A stretch of 64,000 nucleotides of DNA from Ophioderma brevispina (Eukaryota; Echinodermata; Ophiuroidea; Amphilepidida; Ophiodermatidae): NCBI GenBank assembly GCA_023653785.1, contig JAMKCH010084877.1:1-64000 (forward strand), in the 5' to 3' direction. The translations under genes were made by a program, and so were the position numbers. Shown here one piece after another: positions 22,585 through 34,429 of this stretch. The notes under the pieces were generated by a model. The model had not been told where the DNA came from, did not search any database, and saw only the letters and a program-made list of their open reading frames with translations. Within the stretch, counting starts at the first letter, position 1. Every line of letters starts with the position of its first letter.

Positions 22585-23560
22585 TGATATGTCACACACG
22601 TGACCAAAAATACAAAGAAGTTTTTATTACCAGAAAACCACTGGCTCAGTAATGTTCATATTTCATGTCAAAAGCCAGTTTATATGTACCTTCCGTTATA
22701 CAAAATAAATGGTTTAGATCTTTCCTCTTTCAAAAGTTATTGATGTGCTAATTACTGTCACACACGTGACCGGCACTCACCATTTTAGTATTTGAAGGAC
22801 ATAAATTTCTGGTCAAATTGAAGAAGGTAGCAGTGTTAACTTTTATTATCAGTTAAAAAATGAATATGATCAGTTTCAAACAAGAAACAAACAATTAATT
22901 TTATAAAGACTGGTGTTAAATTTGATTTCCATGTGTCTTTTGAAAGTTTGGGATGAAGTTGCCAAATTTTAGCAGCATTGCACTATTTCAACACAGAAAT
23001 CTGCATACGTGGAGTGGCATTGCAGTAGCATTGCTCTTTGCAAGTTATTACTGATGACATTGTAATGAAAGTGTTTGAAATAGTAAGAATATGAAAATAT
23101 ACAGATTTATTAAAAATCATTTTTGGGCACTTTAACACTGGTTACAATTTTTGTTATAAACGTCTATAGAGATGTCACACACGTACAACCACCAATGTCA
23201 CACACATGACCGTACTTAGCGATATAAATCTGTTACCAAGTAAGTTTGCTTGTTACGGTAATTACCAAATTGTGAGTGACAAAATACCGTCTTTCTGAAA
23301 TAAATATAAGAACGTTAGTATTTAAATATTCACAGAATTTTACAGTTGAAGTTTGAATTCTAAAACCCCTTTTTGTCTGAGGTCACAAACGTGACTGAAC
23401 TTTATTTGCCCCTCATGAAAAAAATAATCAATATGGCGAAAAGGCATATTATTTTTGACGTTAGGTTTGGTTAAAGGTATTCATTATACAAAAAGTAATA
23501 ACAGATGTTATCTGGGTTGAAATCAAAATTTCCGATTTTTAGGTCACAAACGTGACCGAA
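22585..23560. repeat. Cluster of six GTCAC-N4-GTGAC dyad motifs
   Basis: GTCACACACGTGAC occurs at 22,591 and 22,757. Variants GTCACACACGTAC, GTCACACACATGAC, GTCACAAACGTGAC and GTCACAAACGTGAC lie at about 23,173, 23,197, 23,382 and 23,543. Each complete site is an inverted repeat GTCAC/GTGAC separated by ACAC or AAAC and contains ACGTG. The sequence between sites is AT-rich and not obviously repeated. Whether these are binding sites or remnants of a very old tandem repeat is open. Confidence 0.6.
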
Positions 23561-23973
23561 GAATGGCCCCACACCAGTCACCTGGAATTTTCTATTACTC
23601 TCTGATAAATCATAAGTCCGAAAAAAGATCAGCAAAACCATAGCGTGCCCTTTGAGGTTGAGGGAGACCTACCCAGGAGCAAGGTTGGTGGCCAAAAGCT
23701 ACCGCATGCACACTATTCATGTCTGCAGCTTAAAATCTAGGTATTGATTTAGGATTCTGTCCTCTCCAATTATGTGGCTTGCTGCTAGTGTTGATGTTGA
23801 TAGTCTTGTAATCTGTAGAATGCTGGCTACCGAATCGTGACATTTGTTGATTTTCCCAAGAGATGGGAAAGGAAAACATTTGATATTGACGATAGTACAA
23901 ATAACTTCCCTTTGAGGGTAGTTAACAAGTTATGCACCTGGACCATAATGTAAGGGCAGAAGTTTAGTTAACA
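23561..23973. other. No gene recognised
   Basis: Contains AACAAGTTATGCACCTGG near 23,925, a near-duplicate of the left edge of the next element. No gene is supported. Confidence 0.4.
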
Positions 23974-25866
23974 AGTTATACTCCTGGGGTTCGTCCGCGA
24001 AACTTGATTCGTAAGCATATACGTAACATATGCTGAGCGCATGTTACGATTTCTACAAGTTGTGACTTACGTGCGTTCGCGAACAATGGACGTTAGACAG
24101 TCGTAGAAACACCTTTTCGCATAACTTAGGATCATTATTACGTGTCTTCTATTTGGGTGCAATCGCGGTGCAATATGTCCGAGTTGGTGTTGGATGCCGT
24201 TCTAGTAAATCGATTAACGGATTTTAGAAGAATACGCGTGTTTTGTGTGACTATAGACCTATTGAATCTGGTAAGTACTCGGGACTATCCCTCGCATATG
24301 TTAGAATTCTCCTGGTATCCATGAGACCTGCGTAAATTTAATCGAAGTATATTAACGTTGGCTTATCTTGCTACTATTGCCCATGTACGTTCGATAAGTT
24401 GGCCTATTAGATAGACCAACACTGGCACAAAAAGAAAATGCCTTCAAAACCAAAGAGGACTGCTATTTTTTCATTCTTGTGATGGAAAACAGAACAAAAA
24501 CATATTTTATTTAAAAAAATGAAACGTAATTGGCCTATATCCAATAATGTAAACACAAGGGCCATAATGAAACATTACCGGCAGCTGAGGCAACTATGAT
24601 GCAGCCAGCAGTAAGAAAGGTCTGGTCAAGCAAGTGAAGATAAGACAAGCCAACCATATTACTTACGATTGAACTATCGCTGTTTATTTGTAAGGTAATA
24701 ACAGAAACGGGACCGAGCCAAGCAATATGTGACGAAAAAAGTTGTGCACTCTTTCAAGGCAGATATTCGAAATATTTTTGTGTGTGAGTTCTTAATAATT
24801 AGTCATCTAGAAGTAAAAATAGTCACCTAAAATTCTCAATTCCACCAAAAATTGAGATTGAAACAGACTTTTTGTTGATGTAGTAAAAAATTTAGTGTAG
24901 TATAACAGTATCATCGGATAGGCCTGTGTATAACAAAACTTCCGATTCTTATGAAGGACATTCGATTGAGGATGAGCTATTTCACACAGGAAATAGTACG
25001 TGGACAAGCATTATGATACATAAGAAAACACGTTGTTATAAAATTGAGGGCACCATCCTGGGGAATCTCTGAGCCAGCCTTTAAATGAAGTAGATCGGAG
25101 GTGATTCGTATCTGTAAAGGCGGCCTCTTTCTTTCTTTTTTTCTTTCTTTTCCAATTTTATCCTTTTCCCTTCCTTTCTTTCCATCTTTCTGTCCTTTTT
25201 TTTTATAGATGAGCAAGTCTGTGTGCAAAGGGCAGGACATGTTGAGAGGCATTTTTTGCAGTCAGGCTTACAGATGTACAAAAGCAATGGTATATGGTAT
25301 AACTTAACCGTTTAAATGTGTTTTTGTTAAATGCTTCTCATGACTTTATACATACACCGATTTTGAGACATTGCGAAGTACAATGCTTATTCAGCCAACT
25401 TGACCGTATGTGAAGAAATGCATAATTGGAAAGAAGAGACCTGTGGCTTGTCACTTTGGTGTAACCTAACACAATCTTCCAGAAATAATTTTGTGACGTT
25501 ATTTTGATAACCCTGTATATCAAGTATATTGATCATCGACATCCTGGCCCTGGAAGGGGTTGCTGATAATATCTTATATGCGTTCATGACTGGGTCTTTC
25601 TTCATTTTTGGAAATATAAATGCTTTTGTCGTGATAGATTGCTAACAAAATGGATGGAATGACACTTCCCACACACTACCAACCTCGTGTGCTACGTGTA
25701 CTCCTGACACAGTAGTTTTAATCGTAAATCTGGCTTAATCGTAGGACACACGTAGCCTACGTCCAGGTTTCACGAACGCGGAAAAAATCTTAGTAGTAAC
25801 TTACGTAGCAACTAGGGCTTCGTCAGTCTTACGACTGCTTTCGCGAACGAACCCCTGGACATAACT
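23974..25866. mobile_element. 1.9-kb TIR DNA transposon, non-autonomous or decayed
   Basis: The left end AGTTATACTCCTGGGGTTCG plus TCCGCGAAA is matched by the right end TTTCGCGAACGAACCCC plus TGGACATAACT in inverted orientation. Both subterminal regions are packed with TTACG/CGTAA words (CGTAAGCATATACGTAAC at left; CTTACGTAGC and TCTTACGACTG at right). No transposase-size frame is present. A polypyrimidine tract lies at 25,118-25,205 inside it. Confidence 0.75.
25118..25205. repeat. Polypyrimidine low-complexity tract
   Basis: CT-rich run built from TTTCTTTC and CCTTTT words. The minus-strand frames across it give lysine/glutamate-rich peptides that are artefacts of the composition. Confidence 0.85.
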
Positions 25867-26191
25867 CAAGGTCAGAAACTCACGTGCTTCACAGGCTCCA
25901 ATAAGCGCAGGTAAAACAAAAAGTGGTATACTTTTAAAAAATGCAAAATTGTCAGCCATTTTCAATCACTCTGTACTTTATTTAACCACTCTCACAAATA
26001 CATAGATGTAAAATACATGTTAAAGAACACATGACATTTTCAGAAAAAACCTGCCATCAAGTTTTTAAAAACCACATTTTAAAATATTTAGAATGCTTAT
26101 CAGTGTTATAAACTCAAAAACTGGAAATAAGGCTAAGAACAATGATTTTATTGATAATAACAGCAGATGTAGTGTTGCGCACTCCAGCAAA
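25867..26191. other. No gene recognised
   Basis: AT-rich spacer between two elements; nothing recognised. Confidence 0.45.
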
Positions 26192-26199
26192 TCCATATA

Positions 26200-26404
26200 C
26201 AGTGGTGCACCAGACTTAATTTTCTGGTGGGGGAAAGCCAAAGAAAATTTTGGGGGGGAGTGAAATTCTGGGGGGAAACTTCCAAATTTTGGCCCGAAAT
26301 CACTGATTTTGCCCAAATATGGCATTTGCAAAATCCATTTGCGGGAGGGTGGGAGCAAGAAAAACATCTAGGGGGAAGCCTCCCCCACCCGCGGTGCCGC
26401 CATG
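26200..26404. mobile_element. hAT-like G-rich MITE with 8-bp target duplication
   Basis: The left end CAGTGGTGCACCAGAC and the right end GCGGTGCCGCCATG are imperfect inverted repeats. The flanks TCCATATA (26,192-26,199) and TCCATATT (26,405-26,412) match in 7 of 8 bases. The interior has GGGGGGGAGTGAAATTCTGG and CAAATTTTGGCCCGAAATCA. A second copy with the same body is at 34,095-34,425. Opposite-strand frames here are repeat read-through. Confidence 0.75.
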
Positions 26405-26427
26405 TCCATATTAAGCAAATTACAACA

Positions 26428-26573
26428 GCAGGTAAGTTCAAAACTTCCGGCTTTTGCTTTTCTTTCTATCATTTGTCCAATAGACCTAGGAAACATTCTC
26501 AGGAGGTGTTCTACAACCAATCAAGTAAAAATTGAGAAATTGCTATCATCTGAAAATCTCCTTGTGTCCCTTT
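26428..26573 (-). mobile_element. TTAA-family MITE (GACAGGAGGAG), truncated copy
   Basis: TTTGTCCAATAGACC, AGGAGGTGTTCTACAACC and AAAATCTCCTTGTGTCCC followed by TTTAA match the reverse complement of the first half of the element at 5,483. The other half is missing. Confidence 0.7.
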
Positions 26574-26574
26574 A

Positions 26575-27130
26575 ACAACAATGTTATACAACATAATAGC
26601 TCAATTTGCAATACTTCTAATACCATATTGTGAGTAGAGTAACAATGTTATAACATTACAGCTCTATTCACAATACTTTAATGCAGTATTGTGAGTAAAC
26701 TAATAATGCTGGGGTGGGTCATTTTTTTTTTCAAAATATTGGGATGGTCATTTTATTGAAAATATTGGGATGGTCATTAATTTCAAAATATTGGGAAAAA
26801 TCTATTTTAAAAATCTATTACGATGTAATTTTATGACCTTACGGCATCTTGGGTTGATATAAAGTGACTTTTTTTTTAAAATCCCCTCTGAAGCTATTTC
26901 CAGGTATTTTTAAAAAGATTATGATTCCATTTGGAATCTTGTAAATGGAATTTGAAATTAGAAATACAAAAGTTTCCTTTCATTTTAGAAAATGGTGACC
27001 CCTTAACACAGCTCTACTCACAATTTTTAATGCAACATTTCTGACTGCTCAAACTACTATAAAATTTTGCACTGAATTTGTGCATCACATTGGTTATAAG
27101 TCTTTAACAACATTACTGGATTTATATTAT
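26575..27130. repeat. Outermost, most diverged part of the CAATTTGTGCA satellite
   Basis: Weak units such as ATAACATTACAGCTC, AATTTGTGCATCACATTGG and AAGTCTTTAACAACATTAC resemble the units of the arrays to the right. They are mixed with a G-rich GGGATGGTCATT triplication near 26,705-26,790. Confidence 0.5.
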
Positions 27131-27402
27131 CAAAACATTCCTGATAAAGGTAAAAATAGAGAGGTTTTCATTATATATTGAAAATTTGGTGAAAAATATT
27201 GCGTTTTATTGAAACAGCAAGTTTTTAAGGAAAAATGGTGGAAAATGAAGTATAATGGTGAATTTTTATTTTTTTAAATTGGGGCTTATATTAGGAAAAT
27301 ATCGTACAAATGCACCAACTTTGTGCCTTAATTGTGTACTTCATTGTCAGGCATGATGGTGAGCTTATCATAAAAAACCTGATCATGGTGACAAAATCTA
27401 AA
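27131..27402. other. Spacer, nothing recognised
   Basis: AT-rich sequence just left of the GTGGGCCGCC repeat. Confidence 0.4.
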
Positions 27403-27852
27403 CTAGAATTTCGCGGTTCTCGGCTTTCGCGCTCGCTATATTCAAAGAATATAAGCTGTGGGCCGCCCCATGACCTTTGACCCTGGCACGTGACTTTTGA
27501 TCTCATCAACATATGAGGGATCGCATGGTGCACCTATGACAAAAGTTTGGTTCCAATTGAACTTCAAGTTTTCAATTGAGATCAATTTTACATTTTTAGC
27601 CCATTTTTCAACTTGACCTCACATGACCTTTGACCTTTCAACATGACCTTTGACCTCATCAACATATGAGGGATCCCATTGTGCACCTATGACAGAAGTT
27701 TGGTTCCAATTGAAGTTAAACTTTTCAATTGAGGTCAATTTAAAAAAAAACTTAACAATTTTTGACACACACATCCATACAAACACACACATACATACAC
27801 ACACACAACGGATTGCTAAGTGGTCCTGCCAGCTATAGCTGGCGGCCCACAA
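27403..27852 (+). mobile_element. GTGGGCCGCC-ended repeat, compact copy with DR1 motifs
   Basis: It begins CTAGAATTTCGCGGTTCTCG, passes GTGGGCCGCC at 27,469 and ends with GGCGGCCCAC at about 27,851, so the GTGGGCCGCC blocks are inverted. Inside are TGACCTTTGACCC (27,471-27,483) and TGACCTTTGACCT twice (27,624-27,636 and 27,644-27,656), plus two CATATGAGGGATC..GTGCACCTATGAC units and a CA microsatellite. No protein is supported; its short minus-strand frames recur in other copies. Confidence 0.8.
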
Positions 27853-27939
27853 AAATGGCATGAAAATAACCCCAAAATGGCCTAAAAATAACTAAAATTG
27901 TACTTGGGCAACATAAAATATGAATCAGATTTAAATCTG

Positions 27940-29200
27940 AAAATTATTATACCTGATTGTATTCACGTCTACCATAACATTACTCGATTTGTAACAAATG
28001 CACTCAATTTGTGCACTATCAACATTACTCCATTTGTAACATATGTACTCATTTTGTGCACTTTGTATTCAAGTCTATTATAACATTACTCAATTTGTAA
28101 CAAATGCACTCAATTTGTGCACTATCAACATTACTCCATTTGTAACATATGTACTCATTTTGTGCACTTTGTATTCAAGTCTATCATAACATTACTCAAT
28201 TTGTAACATGATGCACTCAATTTGTGCACTATCAACATTACTCTATTGTAACATGTACTCGATTTGTGCACTTCATTGTATTCACGTCTACCATAACATT
28301 ACTCGATTTGTAACAAATGCACTCAATTTGTGCACTATCAACATTACTCCATTTGCAACATATGTACTCATTTTGTGCACTTTGTATTCAAGTCTATCAT
28401 AACATTACTCAATTTGTAACATGATGCACTCAATTTGTGCACTATCAACATTACTCTTTTGTAACATATGTACTCACTTTGTGCACTTCATTGGTATTAC
28501 TCTATCATAACATTACTTTCCTCAATTTGTAACATGTGAACTCAATTTGTGCACTAGCACATTACTCTATTTTTAACATATGTTACTCATTTTGTGCACT
28601 TTGGTAGTCAAGTCTATCATAACATACTCAATTTGTAACATGATGCACTCAATTTGTGTGCACTTATCACATTACTCTATGTAACCTGTACCTCCATTTG
28701 GCACTTCACATTGTTAATTTCACGTCTATCCATAAACTTACTCTCATTTGTAACAAACACACTCAATTTGTGCACTATCAACATTACTCCATTTGCAACA
28801 TATGTGATGCAATCTGGGAAACCTGCCACATGGTGGGAAATTTATATTTTGAGTTTTTACTATCACTGCAGAGTTTGAAATATTAAGTTTCCATAACTGC
28901 TTACTTCTTTCTTCTTTGATACACATGTCAAAAGTTACGCCTTATACAATCTGACAAAAAATAAAGTACAACATAACATATTTTAGCTATTTTCTTTATT
29001 TTTTCAAAACTGTCCTGTGCGACATGTGGCGGGTTTTCCCAGAACACATCACATATGTACTCATTTTGTGCACTTTGTATTCAAGTCTATCATAAAATTA
29101 CTCAATTTGTAACATGATGCACTCAATTTGTGCACTATCAACATTACTCCATTTGTAACATATGTACTCAATTTGTGCACTTTGTATTCAAGTCTATTAT
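27940..29200. repeat. 107-bp dimeric minisatellite (CAATTTGTGCACTATCAACATT)
   Basis: The repeat is a dimer: a ~45-bp half (GCACTATCAACATTACTCC, ATTTGTAACATATGTACTCA) and a ~62-bp half (GCACTTTGTATTCAAGTC, ATAACATTACTCAATTTG). About nine dimers are present. At 28,803-29,053 it is interrupted by a TA-flanked MITE. Short frames of 60-76 codons are created by the repeat. Confidence 0.95.
28803..29053 (+). mobile_element. TA-flanked MITE (TGTGATGC family), copy 2, inserted in the satellite
   Basis: The ends TGTGATGCAATCTGGGAAA and CCCAGAACACATCACA are inverted repeats with TA on both sides (28,801-28,802 and 29,054-29,055). Neighbouring satellite copies read ACATATGTACTC at the same place, so the empty site and TA duplication can be read directly. 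The interior matches the copy at 8,378 closely, with a 31-bp difference in length. Confidence 0.9.
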
Positions 29201-29995
29201 AACATTACTCAATTTGTAACATATGCACTCCCGTTGTGCAATTGTACACAAGTTTATAACAACATTACTCAATATGTAGTATATGCACTAAATTTGAGTG
29301 TCACAGTACAATGTATAACATTTCTCAATTTTCACTATGTATACAATTTGCACATCACATTGTACACAAATCAAAAATAACAATCAATTTGCAGTGTATG
29401 CACTCAAGTTGTGCATCACATTGTATAAATGACTATAACAGTCAATTTGCAACATATATGCACTCAATTTGTGCACTTCATTGTATATGAGTCAATAATT
29501 ACATTACTCAATTTGCAGGATATGTACTCAATTTGCAGTGTATGCACTCAATGTGTGTATCATTGTATACAATTCTATAATAACACTTAATTTGCAGCAT
29601 ATGTACTCAATTTGTGCAATTGTATGAAAGTATAACTTTAACCAAGGTGCAGTGTATACACTATTTGTGTATTTCATTGTATACAAGTCAATTAATTACA
29701 TAATCAAATTGCTAGGCATTTGTACGTACAGTTGTATTAAAAGTCTACAACAATACTCATTTGGCAGTATATGCACTCAATTTGTGCAGTGTCATTGTAT
29801 ACACAGGAAAAATCCCCATAAGGCCATATATTCAACCTTCATACAGGTCAATTGTATATTATGCACCCAAAATTTGTGGGGTGTCATATTAAAATGTCAT
29901 CAAAAATAAAAATAACACTCAATTGAATTCGACATGTGCTCAATTTGCCACATACATATTAATTACAAGCTTATAGTGAGAGTGCCCAATTAGTA
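29201..29995. repeat. Diverged continuation of the CAATTTGTGCA satellite
   Basis: Units of about 70-75 bp with ATTACTCAATTTGCAG, ATATGCACTCAATTTGTGCA and CACATTGTATACAAGTC can still be followed but with heavy substitution, increasing to the right. Confidence 0.7.
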
Positions 29996-30228
29996 GTAGT
30001 TTTATGTGTCCCTAAACTGTGCACCACATCTAAAATAAAATACTAAATTGTGTATGTACTCAAATTGTATATCACATTGTACAAATCTAACATGCGGCAC
30101 CAGCAAGGGTGCGTTCATTGAGATGTTTGTTGCATTCAATGGCCTTGTTCGATTTCTCTCAGGGTGGTGGCAGTCCTGTCTTGATGTATTTAAAAGGGAT
30201 TTTGGCATTGAATATATCGGCACATTTA
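29996..30228. other. Spacer between satellite and mariner-like element
   Basis: Overlapping short frames exist on both strands at 30,002-30,292 but show no domain. Traces of the satellite (AAATTGTATATCACATTG) remain. Confidence 0.4.
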
Positions 30229-31670
30229 CAGGGTGAGTCAAAAAAAACTTGACCCTGATGTGTCCGCCATTTTGAAGTTTCAGTAAACACATATCTAATC
30301 ATATGTGATATCATCTGAAGCTTAGTTCATTATGTTAATTTGCTGACAAAGATCATTCACACGGTTAGGTGTATAGACCGAGTTACAGTCGTTGAATCAA
30401 GTAGTCGGTTTTCTGCACAGTCCACGGAATCACATTTGCAGTAGTTGGGTGCCGTGCATTCAAAATGGGAATCCGTGGTAGGGTGAAATGGTACGACTTG
30501 ATTTTCCACAGACGTAGCTCGGCCTAAAATTAACCGATTGTGGATGTCTTTGCAGCAAATTAAAGATAATGAAATAGGCTTTCCGATGATATCACATACG
30601 TTAGGCAAAAAAAAAAAAATGGTTGTTCAAGCTGACGCGCGCGTTTGTAAATTTCGCCGGAGAAAATTGAAAAAAAGTTATGCGGAAATTTTTTTTATTT
30701 TTTTTCAAAAAAAAAAAAGGTCCATGAACTCCAATTTTGTTGAAAACTGAAATTTGTGGAAAATGCACGATCACGCAATCTGCGACTCTCGGCGGGGAAA
30801 TGACTATTTTTACGTTTAAGTGAGTGCAGAGACCGGATACTTACTGGGCACACCAGAGTGTGAGTGAAAACACTCCACCACCAAATAATATGGCAAAGAA
30901 CTTCCCGGTAAAAGTGTGCAGGCTCCGCAACGGGTGGAAAAATGTGGCGGTTTAGCGTCGCATATCGCAAAAACCAAATCGGAAAAACCACCATAACATA
31001 AAATAAATATTAAAGTTTTATCGATGTGTAATCCATTGATATATGATTCTTTGCAAAATCTTGCCGCTTCAGTCAAAACGCGCATTCAACCACAGGTATA
31101 GTATTAACGTGTATTCAAAAAATTTGGGCAGGCACGCTTTATTTACGTGGGATTGTGCGGGTCATAGGTCAATTGCAACGTCGCGTATATACATGTGCTT
31201 CGGAAAATAACGATGCGATACAGTTACTTCTCAAAGTTAAAGTTTGAATCTGCAACAATAAACAAATGGATCCTCCACAAAACTGATAAAACTCTTAAGT
31301 TAAAGATATTGCAAATTGAAATCTTGTTTTTTTTTTTTGTGGGAAAATCCATGTGTGGTTCTGAGGCAGGAAATCGCTGCTGTTGATTAAATACTGCATG
31401 ACTGCAGAAATTCATACCATTGGTAGATGTACAAGCAAAGGTGAAAGTTTGACGATAGTGGGTGCATGCACATTGATATTTTATTGCCGAGCACAAAGAG
31501 TTGAAAATTAAAAAAAAAAAAAAAAAATGCCGCATTTACCGCATACTTTTAAAGCCACTCATCAGCTTGGAGACAAAAACTATTTTTTTTTTTTGGCCCG
31601 TATATATATATTATTTAAAAACTCAAAATGGTGGACACAATCTGGGTCAAGTTTTTTTTGCTCATCCCTG
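30229..31670. mobile_element. Mariner-like TIR element, 1.44 kb, no intact transposase
   Basis: The left end CAGGGTGAGTCAAAAAAAAC plus TTGACCC, then GTGTCCGCCATTTTGAA, is matched by the right end CTCAAAATGGTGGACACA plus GGGTCAAG..TTGCTCATCCCTG in inverted orientation. TA flanks both ends (30,227-30,228 and 31,671-31,672). The size fits a mariner, but the interior has only short frames on both strands and no D,D(34-39)D-bearing stretch I can read. It is decayed or non-autonomous. Confidence 0.8.
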
Positions 31671-31672
31671 TA

Positions 31673-32159
31673 TATAATGAAATATCCACAAATAAGACGC
31701 ACCAGATGGTTTTCATGGTCATTGCAGTAGTCCTTCGAAAATAATCAAAAATTATTCTGACAAATGCCACCGAGTGTACAACAATATGAAGATGCAATTT
31801 TTATTCCTGTGCTATATTTTACAAAAAATCCGCAGAAATACCGAAACAGAAGCCCGCAAAATAATATATCACACTGTAAGGATCGCAGTAATTGGGTAAA
31901 GATGACATTTTAGATATAAAGTTGTTTATATGTATTCAAAAGTCAGTAATGACATATCAGTTATGTTGTGTGCTACTTGCTTACAAATGCCTTCAATTAT
32001 ATAAGATGTCACTTTGGCAGCTGGACACCAACAGAATTGCAGACAATGCAGAATTTTGAGCCCAGGCTTCGCTTTTCAAACTAGGCCCAAGTGGAGGAAT
32101 GACGCAATTTTAGTAGTATTTTGTAGTCAAACCTGAAGAGCACAGTCGTAACAGCTTTA
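31673..32159. other. No gene recognised
   Basis: AT-rich spacer; nothing supported. Confidence 0.45.
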
Positions 32160-33300
32160 AAATCCTTGCTAAAAACAGAATCATATCTATATACAAACAA
32201 TGTACATCACATTGCATGAATAACATCAATAACCTTTATCATTTCAGTATGTTGCATTATCTTTCAGGCCAAACACCAATGACAAAGAGACTATAGGCAC
32301 CAATACCTTATAAACAAACCCTGAAACAGTTGTCACATCTATATACAGAACAATTTGTGCATCATAATTGTAACAAGCTTGAATACAAAAGAACCAGTCA
32401 CCAATCAAGCGTATAAACAAAAACCCTGTAAACAGATGTCACATCTATATCCAAACAATTTGTGCATCACAATTGTAACCAAGTCTATGATAACAAAGAG
32501 ACCAGTCACTAATTGGCTTATTATAAACAGCCCTGTTAAACAGATGTCACATCTATTACAAAACAATTTGTGCATCATATTGTAACAAGTCTATGATAAC
32601 AAAGAGACCAGTCACTAATTGGCTTATAAACAAACCCTATAAAACAGATTCACACTAGCTACAAACAATTTGGCATCAATTGTAACACTCATGGTACAAG
32701 AGAGCAGTCAATAATTGGCTTATAAACAACACCCTGTAAACAGAGGCAACTCTATACACAACAATTTGTCATCATATTGTAACAAGTCTTGATAACAAAG
32801 AGACCAGTCACATAATTGGTTTATAAACAAACCCTGTAAACAGATGTCACAATCTATATACAACAATTTGTGCATGATATTGTAACAAGTCTATGATAAC
32901 AAAGAGACCGCACAATTGGCTTATAAACACCCCTTAAACAGATGTCACAATCATATACAAACAATTTGTGCATCATATTAACAAGTCTATGATAACAAGA
33001 GACCAGTCACTAATTGGCTTATAACAAAACCCTGCAAACAGATTTGTCACCTCTATAACACAAACACTTTGTGCATCATATTGTAACAAGTCTATGATAA
33101 CAAAGAGACCATTCCATTAATTGGCTTATAACAAACCCTGTAACAATTAATATCCGCTATTACAACCAATTTGTGCTTCAATATGTACAAGTCTATGATA
33201 CAAAGATACCAGTCACTAATGAGCTTTATAAACCTTGTAACAGATGTGGACATTACCTATATTACTACTAACATGTGCATCACCTGCACTGAATACAATC
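32160..33300. repeat. 103-bp minisatellite (AACAATTTGTGCATCATATTG)
   Basis: About ten units with AAACAGATGTCACATCTATA, TACAAACAATTTGTGCATC, AACAAGTCTATGATAACAAA and GAGACCAGTCACTAATTGG in order. Both edges decay. The AATTTGTGCATCA..TGTAACAAGTCTAT part is shared with the arrays at 27.9-29.9 and 35.0-36.0 kb, so it belongs to the same ancestral satellite. Confidence 0.95.
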
Positions 33301-33750
33301 AATAACATTACCACGTTGGTAATGCCTACAATTACTCAATTGGAAAAAGACTTGCCATCAACCAAGTAACATTATCGGTATTGAACCTGTGAGCATCTTC
33401 CACCTGGAGCTGACTCCTCAAATGTGCTGAAATGCGATCCTCAATAGATTGAAACCAAACTGGCCGATCTAATGTTTCCTGCATAAGTGGGGCTATCTGG
33501 AAGCAGACCAGGATACTACCTGTGGTGTGGAAAACAGCACCACAGGGACCAATGGAACACCTCTGGTCTGCCCACTGCTGAGCAACACCGCACAAACAAG
33601 GACCGTGCGGAATTCAGTAAAGCAGACAAAGTTTGTACCCATCTCTGGCTGATAATTTTGAGAACCACAGTTGTTTGGACACGATAAGAAGAAAAAGGAC
33701 TCAATTTGTCCCTGTCATTGTGTGTGCACACGGTCTATAATTTCCAAGTC
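33301..33750. other. Unique-looking stretch with overlapping frames, function unknown
   Basis: Frames lie on the minus strand at 33,332-33,595 (87 codons; contains DRISAHLRSQLQVEDAHRF) and on the plus strand at 33,487-33,687. The composition is less AT-rich than the surroundings and could be an exon or a retroelement fragment. I recognise no domain on either strand. Confidence 0.25.
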
Positions 33751-33869
33751 ACATTATATGCCCTTAATTTGTGCAATGCATTAATAAAAGGCTATAACAT
33801 AGTCATTTTGTGCATCACATGATTACACACATAGTAACATTACATCAATTTGTATATCACTACCATTAG

Positions 33870-34085
33870 CTCAGGCAGTCTAACTGCACGGGACAAAGCC
33901 TCAGAATGGTTTCATGCTGGGAAGGTCTATACCCTTCCATTGACTGACCTACAGCTGGTGGAAGGGATCGTACTAGAGTATGGGTGGCAGGTAAACAGAC
34001 CCAGAATGGATTCCATGCTGGATAACACCTACCCTTCCATGCTGACCTTACTCCATAATCTAGAATACGAATTAATCAAAAACTC
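33870..34085. repeat. Two-copy tandem duplication, about 100 bp
   Basis: AGAATGGTTTCATGCTGG..CCCTTCCATTGACTGACC is repeated as AGAATGGATTCCATGCTGG..CCCTTCCATGCTGACC, about 105 bp apart. The plus-strand frame crossing it has no recognisable domain. Confidence 0.65.
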
Positions 34086-34094
34086 CCAACAAGC

Positions 34095-34425
34095 AAGTGG
34101 CGGCACCAGACCTCTTTTTCTGATGGGAAAAAGGGGGGGATGGGGGGGGGGGCTTGGGGTCAAGTGAAATGTTTTTGGGGAAAAATGAATCTGGGGGGAA
34201 TATCAAACTTTTGGGAGATTTTTAACCAATTTTGGCCGAATCCCGCTGATTTTTCCCCAACTTTTTTTTTTTTTGGATTTTGGTCCCAATTTGCTAATTT
34301 TTGCCAAACTTCCATCATTTGTCTTTATGCCGGGGAAGGGGGGGGGGAAGAAAAAAATTTAGGGGAGAATCCTCCCTATGCCCCCCACCCCCTCCCTCCA
34401 TGTGGCAACCCCACAGCATACAAGT
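34095..34425. mobile_element. hAT-like G-rich MITE, second copy
   Basis: AGTGGCGGCACCAGACC at the left and GAATCCTCCCTATGCCCC.. CATGTGGCAACC at the right bracket a body (TGGGGGGAATATCAAAC, AATTTTGGCCGAATCCC, CCAAACTTCCATCATTTG) parallel to 26,200-26,404. Ends are less clean and I could not fix the target duplication. Confidence 0.6.
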
Positions 34426-34429
34426 CTCA

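Noticed and set aside
25081..25287. Lys/Glu-rich minus-strand proteins
   Set aside because: They translate a polypyrimidine tract on the opposite strand.
28801..29055. 8-bp ACATATGT target duplication (hAT type) for the inserted MITE
   Set aside because: ACATATGT is itself a palindrome that mimics a long duplication; the copy at 8,378 fits only a TA duplication, and TA also fits here.
30229..31670. Intact mariner transposase in the CAGGGTGAGTC element
   Set aside because: Only short frames on both strands; no stretch near the ~340 residues expected and no readable catalytic triad.
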